This document shows, one piece after another, positions 15,131 through 23,017 of a stretch of 64,000 nucleotides of DNA (positions are counted from its first letter, which is position 1; every line of letters starts with the position of its first letter). This DNA is from Amycolatopsis azurea DSM 43854 (GTDB lineage Bacteria > Actinomycetota > Actinomycetes > Mycobacteriales > Pseudonocardiaceae), in assembly GCF_001995215.1 (NCBI RefSeq), contig NZ_MUXN01000030.1:1-64000 (forward strand), read 5' to 3'. The translations under genes were made by a program, and so were the position numbers. The notes beneath the pieces are model-generated. The model was not told the DNA's origin. It saw nothing but the letters and a program-made list of their open reading frames with translations, and ran no database searches.

Positions 15131-17122
15131 TCAGTCGGACCAGTTCCGTGACCACATGGTCCGGCGGTCGTTCTCGAACTCGATCCAGTCACGGCCTTTG
15201 TGCGCCACGGCCTCCAAGATCGGAAGCGCCGCGTCCATCCCGGAGGTCGCCGCGGCGAGCTCTTTCAGCTCTACCTCGTCGTCGACTTCCGTGTCGCTCT
15301 CGCCGTCGGGGCGATCGCTGATCGCGAAGATCTCCACGCCGTTCAGCAGCCGAAGGCGGAAGTGTCGATTGCGGACCTTGCGCTCCAGCTCGCCCGGGTT
15401 CTTGACGCGCTTCTCCTTGACCTTCAACGAGGCGGAAGCGATGCGGTCGTAGCCGAAGACGTTCCAGGCCTCGTTCTTGACCTCTCCGGTGGTGAAGTTC
15501 AGGTGTACCCGCGATTCCCGGACGCCGTGCCGGGTCAGCAGGATGACGGTGACCAGGTACGCCTCGTAACGCGGCGGGCCATGGGGGACCACCCCGCGAC
15601 GAGCCCCGGGGGCTTGCTGGTTCAGGACGACGTGCGAGACGAGATCCCGCTCGGCGATGTCGCCTCTGCGCAACGCTTCTGCCTTGATGTAGGCCTTGTC
15701 CAGGGCCAGCCACCGAGCCATGTCGATGTCGTCCGGGCGATCGGACAGCTCGTCTCGCCATCGCTCGTACTCGGCCATCTCCTGCTCGAACAGTACTTCC
15801 GCATCAGCCGAGAGGAGCCGGGTCGCCTTGCGGACAGCGAAAAGTTCGATCACCGCAGGCAGCGCGGACCAGCTACCCACCGCGATCGGCACGATCTGCC
15901 AACGCAGAGCGAGACCCAGCAGACCCAACCCCGCCACGATCACCAGGACACCGGCCACCTGCCGGTTACGGGCGCCGCTCGGGGCGGCGGGTTCCGGCTC
16001 AAGCCGGGAGTCGAGACCCTGCCATTGCCGGGCGGCTCGCCGCGCGTGCCAATCGAACAGCCATTTCAACCGCTTGACGCTCTGGCTGTAGTTCTGGTCG
16101 TGCCTCAGCCAGTCGTTGAATCGGCGCCGCAGATACCAACGGTGTCCGGCCCCGTACCAAGTCCAGTCCTCGACATCAGGCGGGCACGCGTCGCGGAAGC
16201 ACCGATCTATGAGCTTGTCGACCTGGCTGGGCTCGGACGGCTCGTCCGCGGGCCGTGCCGCGTCGCGCCGCGAGGCAAGGTGCAGCACATGCCCGGTGTA
16301 CTCGACGCCGTAGCGGATCGTCACGGCACTGCCCGCGATCAGCAGGAGCAACCCAGCCCAGAACGGAAGGTTCAGCGGACCGAAGAACAATCCGGCGAAG
16401 GAGAGCATCGTGACCGTGCCCCCGATGAGCAGGGGACGACGGCGATCGCTGTCCGCGGCGGACGTGCGGACCCGATACCTGGTGGGCATCGCGGGTTTGG
16501 GTTCGAAGAACTTCCAGGCCCGGTCCTCACGGTTCCGGGAAAGACGCTCGGTACTGACTTTGTGCTTTCGCTCGGCATCGAGCCGCTGATCCAGGACACC
16601 GGTGACCAGCAACGAAAGATGCCGGCTGATCTCGTCTTGCCGGTCGGCGGAGAGCTCACCGAACGCGGCCACGGTGGTGAAGGACTCGACACCGGCATCG
16701 GACCGGACGAGATCGACGAGGCTCCGGACGACGCGGTGCGCCCGGGACCATTCGTCCTCCGGAAACGAAGCGCAAAGTTTTCCCACATCGCGGATTTTTC
16801 CGGCCAGTTCTGCCGTGAGGTCTCTGAAGCCGCGTTCGCTCAGCACGGCGAGCACGTAGTAATAGATGCGTTCTGTCGACTGATGACCGTTGATGACGAG
16901 TTCGTAGAACAGGTCTTCGGCACGACGGGGCAAACCGCCGGTCAGATAGGCGAGCGCGACCTCGTGCTTGCGCTCGGCGGTGTCCTCGTCGGAGACGGTG
17001 TAGATGGTCGCGTCATGGAAGACGCTCTCCACGTTCTGCACACCGATCTGCTGGCCGACCTTCGCGTTGCCGGAAGCGACATTCTCGTTCTCGACGCCTT
17101 CGATGATCGTGTCCCCGCTCAT
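15131..17122 (-). CDS. Membrane protein with N-terminal amyloid-like signalling motif
   Basis: 663 residues. Residues 11-30 (ENENVASGNAKVGQQIGVQN) nearly repeat the end of the upstream PNP protein. Residues 40-180 are helical, with a repeat-like start (AYLTGGLPRRAEDLFYELV). Membrane pairs occur near 225-275 (LLIGGTVTMLSFAGLFFG, AGLLLLIAGSAVTI) and 395-440 (VAGVLVIVAGLGLLGLAL). The C-terminal third is a mixed alpha/beta domain with VHLNFTTGEVKNEAWNVFGY and FRLRLLNGVEIF, which may be PH-like. The start overlaps the PNP stop in ATGA, so the two are translated together. I propose that the motif lets it co-assemble with the PNP protein at the membrane. The family itself is not recognised. Confidence 0.7.
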   Translation of the reverse strand: MSGDTIIEGVENENVASGNAKVGQQIGVQNVESVFHDATIYTVSDEDTAERKHEVALAYLTGGLPRRAEDLFYELVINGHQSTERIYYYVLAVLSERGFRDLTAELAGKIRDVGKLCASFPEDEWSRAHRVVRSLVDLVRSDAGVESFTTVAAFGELSADRQDEISRHLSLLVTGVLDQRLDAERKHKVSTERLSRNREDRAWKFFEPKPAMPTRYRVRTSAADSDRRRPLLIGGTVTMLSFAGLFFGPLNLPFWAGLLLLIAGSAVTIRYGVEYTGHVLHLASRRDAARPADEPSEPSQVDKLIDRCFRDACPPDVEDWTWYGAGHRWYLRRRFNDWLRHDQNYSQSVKRLKWLFDWHARRAARQWQGLDSRLEPEPAAPSGARNRQVAGVLVIVAGLGLLGLALRWQIVPIAVGSWSALPAVIELFAVRKATRLLSADAEVLFEQEMAEYERWRDELSDRPDDIDMARWLALDKAYIKAEALRRGDIAERDLVSHVVLNQQAPGARRGVVPHGPPRYEAYLVTVILLTRHGVRESRVHLNFTTGEVKNEAWNVFGYDRIASASLKVKEKRVKNPGELERKVRNRHFRLRLLNGVEIFAISDRPDGESDTEVDDEVELKELAAATSGMDAALPILEAVAHKGRDWIEFENDRRTMWSRNWSD

Positions 17123-17997
17123 CGGAACCCTCGGAAAGAGCCGAAGTTGACGCCGTTCTGCTGCCCGACCCGGGCGTTGCCCCGCGCGATGTTCTTGTTG
17201 CGGATGGTCGGAACCGGGGACGGCGGCGACTCGTCGCCTCCGGCGGCGTCATCGTCGGGTTCGAGGGCGGTGATCAGCGCAATCGCGAACGCCGCCGCGT
17301 TGCGGGCAGCGAGCAGCTGTCCGCCTTCGCGGTCCGCCGCGGCTTTCCGGCCGTCCGCGAAGTCGCTGATTCCTCGCACCGCCACGGCGCGGACCTGGTC
17401 GCCGAGATGGGCCGCGTGCGCGAAGCCCGAACTCTCCATGTCGATGGCCACGGCGTCGTTGTACGACTTGTGCAGCCTCTGGGCCAGCTCGGAGACACGG
17501 GAGTTGAGGACGATGTCGCCCACCGCGACGGCTTCGAAGTAGACCATCGGCGCGCCGTCCTCCGGATCGCCGGGCAGGAACGAATGCCAAGCGCCGCCAC
17601 GCGGCAACCTTCGCGCTTCTTGGTCGAGACGGTGCGAAACGGACCAAGCGGAGGGACGCACCAGGAACTCGTCGTCTTCGCTGCGGCCACCCTGATAGGA
17701 GTAGATCTTGGTGGCCACGACCACGTCGCCGGTCACGAGCCAGTCGCGCAACCCTCCCGCGACGCCGACGAACACCATGGCTTCCGGGGCGAACTCGGCA
17801 TTGGCACGCTCGGTGAGCGTGGCGGCGGTGGTGGTGCCCGCGCCGGTTTCGACAACCGCGACACGGTGACCGGGGTGGCCCGCGACAGTGCCGACATCGA
17901 ACACGGTGCCCATCTTGTGCCGGTACGGGCGCACGTCGACGAGGTGTTCCAGCACGGCCGCGTGTTCCACGGGCAGCGCGGTCATGATGACATTCAC
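17119..17997 (-). CDS. PNP/MTAN-fold nucleosidase with C-terminal amyloid-like motif
   Basis: 292 residues. Residues 1-240 form a nucleoside-phosphorylase/nucleosidase domain: MTALPVEHAAVLEHL at the start, VETGAGTTTAA, VFVGVAGGLRDWLVTGDVVV, the purine-site strand AVAIDMESSGFAHAA and the catalytic region VRGISDFADG. After a Pro/Asp-rich linker the last 26 residues hold NKNIARGNARVGQQNGV, matching the first residues of the next gene product. Related PNP domains are effectors in phage defence (ATP-cleaving proteins of Detocs) and N-terminal domains of fungal NLRs. GTG 17997 has GGAG nine bases upstream. Substrate could be ATP, another nucleotide or a housekeeping nucleoside. The defence role is inferred from the motif and the operon. 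Confidence 0.8.
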   Translation of the reverse strand: MNVIMTALPVEHAAVLEHLVDVRPYRHKMGTVFDVGTVAGHPGHRVAVVETGAGTTTAATLTERANAEFAPEAMVFVGVAGGLRDWLVTGDVVVATKIYSYQGGRSEDDEFLVRPSAWSVSHRLDQEARRLPRGGAWHSFLPGDPEDGAPMVYFEAVAVGDIVLNSRVSELAQRLHKSYNDAVAIDMESSGFAHAAHLGDQVRAVAVRGISDFADGRKAAADREGGQLLAARNAAAFAIALITALEPDDDAAGGDESPPSPVPTIRNKNIARGNARVGQQNGVNFGSFRGFR

Positions 17998-18144
17998 TGG
18001 TTCTCACTCCAACACGGTCAGGGTGATTCAGGGACGGACACCCCACTCGGTGTCCGACGGGATCGGCGCTCCGACGACGGCGGCACGCTTATTGTCACGA
18101 TGACATGAACTGTCGGCCATGGCAAGCCTTGAGCAGAGCCAATG

Positions 18145-18155
18145 GTCAAATTGAC
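18145..18155. promoter_or_regulatory. GTCAAATTGAC palindrome upstream of the PNP operon
   Basis: An 11-base palindrome lies between the NUDIX stop (18166) and the PNP start (17997). On the minus strand it reads TTGTCAATTTGACC, so it also offers a TTGACC -35-like hexamer. It may be an operator or promoter element of the three-gene module. Confidence 0.35.
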
Positions 18156-18165
18156 AAAAACTGCC

Positions 18166-18864
18166 TCAGGCCCCGAAGCGCGACCGCATCATCGGTGGGA
18201 CCAGCTCGGCCGCCTCGCCCGCGCGATAGAGGGCGGCGGGCCTGCCGGTGAGGGAAGCCCGCTTTTCGCCGGTGGGCACGACGAAGCCGTCCGCGTCGGT
18301 GACTTTCCGGTGGAAGTTCGGCTTGTCCAGCACGACCCCCCACACGGTCTCGTAGACCTCGCGCAGGTCGGCGATGGTGAACTCAGGGCCGCAGAACGCG
18401 GTGGCGACAGTGCTGAACTGCAGCAGAGTGCGAGCCAGCTCCACCGCGTCGGCCAGGATCCGGTCGTGGTCGAACGCCAGCGCCGTTTCAGCGGCCTCGG
18501 TCACCGGTGACCAGCGAGCAGCTCGCGCGTCGGACCCGGCCACAGGCACCGGCAGGTCCGGCGCGATGGCGAGAAAGGCACAGGTCACCACCCGCGGACG
18601 GCGAGGATCCCGGTCCGGCGCGGAGTACACGCCCACCTGCCGCAGGTTCAACGCCTCGGCGGCGAGTCCCGTCTCCTCGGCCAATTCGCGCGCCGCGGTC
18701 TGCTCCAGTGCCTCGTCACCACGCAGGAATCCGCCCGGCAGCGCCATGCGACCCCGGAACGGATCGTTCTTCCGCTCCACGAGCAGCACACACAACCCAC
18801 CGTCCCGAATGGTCAGAATGACCAGGTCGGCGGTGAGCGTGACGGTCTGCCGGGCGCGGCTCAT
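18166..18864 (-). CDS. NUDIX hydrolase with C-terminal winged helix (NrtR/ADP-ribose pyrophosphatase-like)
   Basis: 232 residues. The Nudix box is intact at about residues 45-67 (GGFLRGDEALEQTAARELAE, then ETGL), with RELAEE supplying the metal-binding glutamates. The N-terminal part (LTADLVILTIRDGGLCVLLV) is the typical first strand pair. Residues 150-225 form a winged-helix-like domain (FTIADLREVYETVWGVVLDK, NFHRKV), seen in NrtR regulators and in related ADP-ribose pyrophosphatases of NAD metabolism. It may therefore hydrolyse ADP-ribose, regulate NAD genes, or do both. It is monocistronic, 168 bases upstream of the PNP operon on the same strand; read-through into that operon cannot be excluded. 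Confidence 0.85.
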   Translation of the reverse strand: MSRARQTVTLTADLVILTIRDGGLCVLLVERKNDPFRGRMALPGGFLRGDEALEQTAARELAEETGLAAEALNLRQVGVYSAPDRDPRRPRVVTCAFLAIAPDLPVPVAGSDARAARWSPVTEAAETALAFDHDRILADAVELARTLLQFSTVATAFCGPEFTIADLREVYETVWGVVLDKPNFHRKVTDADGFVVPTGEKRASLTGRPAALYRAGEAAELVPPMMRSRFGA

Positions 18865-18948
18865 GCGCGAAGACTACCTATCGGCCGACGCCACCGGCAC
18901 TGGGGCGAGCCTGCCTTCCTACTGTCCATTGTGGTCTACTCCGGCGAT

Positions 18949-18984
18949 GACGCCGCCCCGCGGGACGACCCACGGGGCGGCGTC
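18949..18984 (-). terminator. Terminator of the methyltransferase gene
   Basis: GACGCCGCCCCG (18949-18960) pairs with CGGGGCGGCGTC (18973-18984) around a 12-base loop, just past the methyltransferase stop codon. Confidence 0.8.
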
Positions 18985-18991
18985 TGCCGGG

Positions 18992-19735
18992 TCAGGCTTT
19001 ACCAGGGGTCCTGGCGAGGACCAGGGACACGAATCCCCAGCTGTCCCGGTAAACCTGAAGCCATTCGGTCCGGCGCGAGTTCGCCGTCGCGAGTGCCTCG
19101 GCGCTGTCCGGATCGGCGGGGTGGCCGAGCGCCCAGGAAGCCAGCGATCCCCAGCAGGACCATTCGTAGGCGTCCAATTCGTGGCGTGTGCTGACGTGTC
19201 CGTGGACCGGGGTCCATCCGTCGGCGGCCACGCGATCCACCGTGGAGGCCAGATCGGTGCCCTCTCCCAGCATCTCGACGGCTTCCGGGGACGGCGTCCG
19301 GTCCCAGAAGCCGTCTCCGATCAGGACACGGCCCCCGGGTGCCAGATGCCGGCGGGCCGCGGCCAGTGTGGGGAGCAGGCCACCGAAAGCGTGGGTGGCC
19401 CCGACGCTGATCACCAGGTCGAACCGGTCGGCCGAAGCGAAACTCGCGGCGTCCCGGTGGTGCAGGAGGAGACGGTCCGCGACGCCACGATCAGCTGCGG
19501 CACGGCTAGCCTGGCGCAGGGCGTCCTCGGAGACGTCCACGCCTTCGGCCAGCAGGTCCGGGCGGGCGGCCATGGCACGGATCAGCCATTCCCCGCTGCC
19601 GCAGCCGAGGTCGAGGACGCGTTCATCGCCTCGGGGAAGTCCGGCTTCCAGCAGCCGCTCGACCGAGGTGTCGTCGAGCGGTGACTTGATCGGGTGATCA
19701 GTGTGGGCGATACGGGAGATCTGTTCGCGGTTCAA
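18992..19735 (-). CDS. SAM-dependent methyltransferase (class I)
   Basis: A Rossmann methyltransferase. Motif I is VLDLGCGSGEWLIRAMA, motif II is LAEGVDVSEDAL, and the catalytic strand is FDLVISVGATHAFGG with GGRVLIGDGFWDRTP. I choose a TTG start at 19735, giving LNREQISRIAHTDHPI as the N-terminus (247 residues), because GAAAGG lies eight bases before it and homologues begin NREQIsRIAH; a GTG/ATG start further upstream (19810) would add an unlikely Arg/Ser-rich extension. It is probably a small-molecule or general cytosolic methyltransferase; the substrate is not evident. It is transcribed alone and ends at a hairpin. Confidence 0.85.
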   Translation of the reverse strand: MNREQISRIAHTDHPIKSPLDDTSVERLLEAGLPRGDERVLDLGCGSGEWLIRAMAARPDLLAEGVDVSEDALRQASRAAADRGVADRLLLHHRDAASFASADRFDLVISVGATHAFGGLLPTLAAARRHLAPGGRVLIGDGFWDRTPSPEAVEMLGEGTDLASTVDRVAADGWTPVHGHVSTRHELDAYEWSCWGSLASWALGHPADPDSAEALATANSRRTEWLQVYRDSWGFVSLVLARTPGKA

Positions 19736-19841
19736 GTACGAGGCCTTTCGAGAAGATGACTGTCGAAATCGGGTTCGACGGCTCGACACTTGTGCGCATG
19801 TGCCGTACACCTCCTCCTTTGGGGCCTGGCCCGCACCCTAG

Positions 19842-20213
19842 TCAGCCGGGAAGCGCGTCCACAACGCGTTTTTGGCTGAACCGCAGCATGTTCCCGGACG
19901 GATCGAAGAACGCGCAGTCGCGGACACCCTGGGGCCGGTCGATGGGTTCTTGCAGCACTTCGGCGCCGGTGGCCTCGATGTGTTCGAAGGTGGCGTCGCA
20001 GTCGTCGGTCACGAAGGTGAGACGGACCGGAAGCCAGTCTTCACGCATGTCCGGCCGCGCGAGGACGATCCGCGGCTCCGGCTGGGACGGCGGGCTGACA
20101 CTCACCACCTGACCGTCGTCACGGACCTCGAAGCCGAGTACGTCACGGTAGAAACCGATCGCCTCGTCGAGGTCGTGGACGGCGAGAGCGCAGCACGCGA
20201 GTCTGAGCTCCAC
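19842..20213 (-). CDS. VOC family (glyoxalase/bleomycin-resistance fold) protein
   Basis: 123 residues with two beta-alpha-beta-beta-beta units. LACCALAVHDLDEAIGFYRD and VLGFEVRDDG mark the first unit; FDPSGNMLRF marks the second. VOC proteins bind a metal or small molecule and include dioxygenases, lyases and drug-binding proteins. It lies three bases downstream of the ECF41-type sigma factor gene, so the two form an operon. ECF41 groups usually sit beside carboxymuconolactone decarboxylases, epimerases or oxidoreductases, and a VOC protein fits that place. The ligand is unknown. Confidence 0.85.
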   Translation of the reverse strand: MELRLACCALAVHDLDEAIGFYRDVLGFEVRDDGQVVSVSPPSQPEPRIVLARPDMREDWLPVRLTFVTDDCDATFEHIEATGAEVLQEPIDRPQGVRDCAFFDPSGNMLRFSQKRVVDALPG

Positions 20214-20216
20214 GCG

Positions 20217-21086
20217 TCACTCTCCCCCGAGATAGACCATGTCGAGGTCACGGAGCTGATCCGGATCCGCCCGCAGCTCGATGCCGGTGATCTTCCCGTC
20301 GGTGACGGTGAACGTGAAGACGACCTGCGGCCGGCCGCGGTGTGCCCAGACCGCGGCCGGAACACCGTCGACCAGGGCGAGCCGGGCGGCCTCGGCTCGC
20401 CCTGCGAAGACGGCCGCCACCGCGTCGGCCCCGCGGGCCTCGGCGGTCGCGCCCATCCGCACGGCCGCCGGATCGGCGACGAGCACGGCGTTCGCGTCGA
20501 GCAGCGAGAGCAGGGCGGCGAAATCCCCGTCGCGGGAGGCGGCCAGGAACGCCTCGCCGACTTCGCGCTTCCGGGATCGCGCGGCGTCGGACGCGGCGGC
20601 CGCGCCCTGCACCCGCCGCCGGGCCCGGCTGGCGAGCTGCCGGGCCGCCGCCGGGGAGCGGTCGATGATGTCGCCGATCTCGCCGAACGACACGGCGAAG
20701 ATGTCGTGCAGGACGAACGCGAGCCGCTCGGCGGGAGTCAGGGTGTCCAGCACCACCATCAGCGCCACCCCGACCGAGTCGGCCAGCAGCGCGTCGTCCT
20801 CGGGGCCCGGATGCGACGCGGCGGGCTCGGGCGGCAGCGCCCCGGCGGGCTCTTCGCGCCGGACCTGACGCGCCTCGAGCATGTTCAGGCAGACCCGGGC
20901 GACGACCGTGGTCAGCCATCCGCCCGGGTTCTCCACCTGGCCGGTGTCGGCGCGGCTGACCCGCAGCCACGCCTCCTGCACCGCGTCCTCGGCGTCGCCG
21001 GTGGAGCGGAGCATCCGGTAGGCCACCGCCCGCAGGCGATCGTGGTGTTCGGCGAACCGCTCGGTCAGCCAGACCTGTTCGACCAT
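20217..21086 (-). CDS. ECF41-type RNA polymerase sigma factor with SnoaL-like C-terminal domain
   Basis: 289 residues. Region 2 runs DRLRAVAYRMLRSTGDAEDA and ENPGGWLTTVVARVCLNMLE; region 4 is TPAERLAFVLHDIFAVSFGE with IIDRSPAAARQLASRARRRV. The extra C-terminal 110 residues form an NTF2/SnoaL-like domain ending in ELRADPDQLRDLD. This layout is that of ECF41 sigma factors, which carry no anti-sigma gene and are regulated in cis by the C-terminal domain. It starts ATG 21086. Upstream is a TGTCACA-N16-GGTC promoter on the minus strand, close to the known ECF41 consensus, suggesting autoregulation. The VOC gene follows after three bases. Confidence 0.9.
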   Translation of the reverse strand: MVEQVWLTERFAEHHDRLRAVAYRMLRSTGDAEDAVQEAWLRVSRADTGQVENPGGWLTTVVARVCLNMLEARQVRREEPAGALPPEPAASHPGPEDDALLADSVGVALMVVLDTLTPAERLAFVLHDIFAVSFGEIGDIIDRSPAAARQLASRARRRVQGAAAASDAARSRKREVGEAFLAASRDGDFAALLSLLDANAVLVADPAAVRMGATAEARGADAVAAVFAGRAEAARLALVDGVPAAVWAHRGRPQVVFTFTVTDGKITGIELRADPDQLRDLDMVYLGGE

Positions 21087-21087
21087 C

Positions 21088-21150
21088 TGTCACATTCCTC
21101 CGTCCGGGCCTGTCATTCCGATTGACCGGCGACGCCACGCCGATGTGACA
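21088..21150. promoter_or_regulatory. Divergent ECF41-like promoters
   Basis: On the plus strand TGTCACA (21088-21094), a 16-base spacer and TGTC (21111-21114) point toward the VOC gene at 21169. On the minus strand TGTCACA (21150-21144), a 16-base spacer and GGTC (21127-21124) point toward the sigma gene. The published ECF41 consensus, as I recall it, is TGTCACA-N16-CGTC; both elements differ only in the first base of the -10. Confidence 0.75.
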
Positions 21151-21168
21151 GCACGAAGGAGACAGGGA

Positions 21169-21582
21169 ATGAAAGCGCACGTCAGCTCGATCCTCCTCGC
21201 GGTCGAGGACATGGACCGGGCCAAGCAGTTCTACACCGAGGGGCTGGGCTGGAAGATCAAGAACAACTACGGCGTCTCCGTGTTCTTCGAATCGGACGGA
21301 GCGTCGCCCGTCGGGTTCTACCGGCGCGAAGGCCTGGCCGACCAGGTGGGGACGAGCCCGGAGGGCAGCGGTTTCAGCGGGCTGGTGCTGACCTACGTCG
21401 TCCGCAGTGAGGCGCGCGTCGACGAGATCATCGCCCAAGCCGAGAAAGCGGGCGCCACCGTCCTCAAGCCCGCCGGTGCTTTGCCGTGGGGCGGATACGG
21501 CGGCACCTTCGCGGATCCGGACGGCTACATCTGGAGCCTCGGCTACAGCGCCCAGGGAGCAGACCAGCCGTATGCGGAATAG
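21169..21582 (+). CDS. VOC family protein, predicted ECF41 target
   Basis: 137 residues starting MKAHVSSILLAVEDMDRAKQ and ending GGTFADPDGYIWSLGYSAQG. The motifs FYTEGLGWKIKNNYGVSVFF and AGATVLKPAGALPWGG are the halves of a VOC metalloenzyme fold; FADPDGYIWSLG holds the usual C-terminal metal-ligand strand. The ATG at 21169 is chosen for the strong GAAGGAGA upstream rather than a start 24 bases earlier. It is transcribed from the TGTCACA-type promoter and so is the best candidate target of the divergent sigma factor. Its substrate is unknown; detoxification is a common role. Confidence 0.85.
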   Translation: MKAHVSSILLAVEDMDRAKQFYTEGLGWKIKNNYGVSVFFESDGASPVGFYRREGLADQVGTSPEGSGFSGLVLTYVVRSEARVDEIIAQAEKAGATVLKPAGALPWGGYGGTFADPDGYIWSLGYSAQGADQPYAE

Positions 21583-21589
21583 CCGGTCC

Positions 21590-21626
21590 GGCCCGCCGAA
21601 CCCGGCTCAACGGGATTCGGCGGGCC
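21590..21626. terminator. Bidirectional terminator between converging genes
   Basis: GGCCCGCCGAA (21590-21600) pairs with TTCGGCGGGCC (21616-21626). It lies between the VOC stop and the end of the HTH regulator, and its right arm enters the last codons of the regulator. Confidence 0.65.
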
Positions 21627-22557
21627 AGGTCCAGGCCATCCCCCGGATCCCGGGCGTCACCGCGCTCGTGAACGCGATCGCGGGCGAGAGCGGTGAGAGC
21701 GGCACGTCGGCGACGTCCCGTTCCGGGCCGGAGACGTGGTCGATCCGATACGAATGACAGCTCGACGGCATCGCCTCCGGAGCGAAATGGATCTCCAAGA
21801 GGTACTCCGGCATCGAGTGGCGGAACCGGCGGTCGTAGCGGTCGTCGGGAACGCCGTCGGTGTACTCGAATTCGTATTCGAAGATCGCGGTCTCCCCGGG
21901 CGCGAGCATCCGGTTCGACACCAGTTCGCTGACGATGAGCGCTTGCTCGGTGAGCACCTCGGTGCGGCCGGGCACGCAGTACCGGGTCGCCACCAGCTTC
22001 GGCGGGCTTCCCGGCGCGCAGCCGCGCAGGACCACGACCCTGGTCTGGACCGGTTCGTCGGTGGCACGGACGACCTCGCGCACCCGCTGCCGGGTCAGCG
22101 TCCGATCGGCGCCGACGTGCAGGGATTCGTGCAGGCTCAACAGGACCACGGAAGGTTCATCCGCCGTTTCGAACGAGTGCAGCACGGAAAGCACCGGCTC
22201 TCGCGGATCCCACAACCGGTCCCAGCCGACGACCCGGCGTATCGCGGGACGGTCGCTTTCCGGCCGGTGGAGCAGATCCCGCAACGACTGCGGGGGAAGG
22301 CCGAGCAGGTCCTCCAGCAAGGCGACCGCCCGCAGCGACTCGGGGCGCTCGGGCCGGGTCCGCCCGGTCCGCCAATAGCTCAGCGTCGTCGTGCTGATCG
22401 AAACGCCCGCCCTGGCGAGCCGTTCCTTCACTCTGCCCAGCCCCAGCCCGCTGCGGTCGATGGCCTGCGACAACGCCTTGCTGAAGGGCCCGGTGGCGAG
22501 CACGCGCACCAGTTCCTCGTCGGCGCGGGTACCAGGGGTGACGGCGAACAGCGACAT
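21607..22557 (-). CDS. Helix-turn-helix transcriptional regulator (XRE-like)
   Basis: 316 residues from ATG 22557 (GCGGAGGTCG upstream); an upstream start at 22662 would add a 35-residue unlikely extension. The N-terminal 70 residues hold a lambda-repressor-like HTH: FSKALSQAIDRSGLGLGRVK, then VSISTTTLSYWRTGRTRPER. The remaining 230 residues are an all-beta/mixed domain without recognised motifs (RVVVLRGCAPGSPPKLVATR, ETAIFEYEFEY). Homologous actinomycete regulators of this layout control secretion or morphology, but the target is not evident. The inverted repeat CCTGT-N7-ACAGG at 22626-22642 in its leader region could be an autoregulatory site. Confidence 0.75.
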   Translation of the reverse strand: MSLFAVTPGTRADEELVRVLATGPFSKALSQAIDRSGLGLGRVKERLARAGVSISTTTLSYWRTGRTRPERPESLRAVALLEDLLGLPPQSLRDLLHRPESDRPAIRRVVGWDRLWDPREPVLSVLHSFETADEPSVVLLSLHESLHVGADRTLTRQRVREVVRATDEPVQTRVVVLRGCAPGSPPKLVATRYCVPGRTEVLTEQALIVSELVSNRMLAPGETAIFEYEFEYTDGVPDDRYDRRFRHSMPEYLLEIHFAPEAMPSSCHSYRIDHVSGPERDVADVPLSPLSPAIAFTSAVTPGIRGMAWTWPAESR

Positions 22558-23017
22558 CGGCTTCTCGACCTCCGCCGTGATCTTGGATCTCCTTTCGGCG
22601 GAGGGCAATCCGCAGAAAGTACTGTCCTGTTCCGTTGACAGGGATTTCTCTATCCCGCGCACATAATCCCCGGGTGCGAACCTTTCGGCGATGACCGTAT
22701 TCCGGACAATTCGGAGAAAACAATTCCGTCGGCGGATTCACCGCCACGTCTTCCCAATCCTTGGGACGTGAACATTCCGGGCTTTCGGCCGCTACGGCCT
22801 GCCCTCCAACGAAAACACACAGGCAGGGCGGTGTTCCGCGTACCCGGCAAGGAGCGGAACGATCCGCGACTTTCGTCTTCCTACCTACGAAGGTATTCCG
22901 TCGTTCCCGTTGTCGGACATCTTTGATCGAACCGGCATCGAGCTCCTCTGCCGGATTCCCCATCCCCTCGTTCATCCACGACCACCAGGCGGCTTTGCCG
23001 TCCGATTGTGAGCAGAC
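22558..23017. other. Divergent intergenic region between regulator and protease genes
   Basis: 460 bases without a coding frame of good codon bias. Contains CCTGT-N7-ACAGG (22626-22642) near the regulator start and relatively AT-rich stretches (ggagaaaacaattccg) that should include promoters for both genes. No clear -35/-10 pair can be assigned. Confidence 0.5.

Noticed and set aside
15200..17542. Long plus-strand open frame opposite the PNP/motif module
   Set aside because: It is the complement of the three-gene operon; the amino-acid composition (Arg/Gly/Asp/His-rich) and codon use are those of a shadow frame, and the minus-strand genes have motifs and coupled starts.
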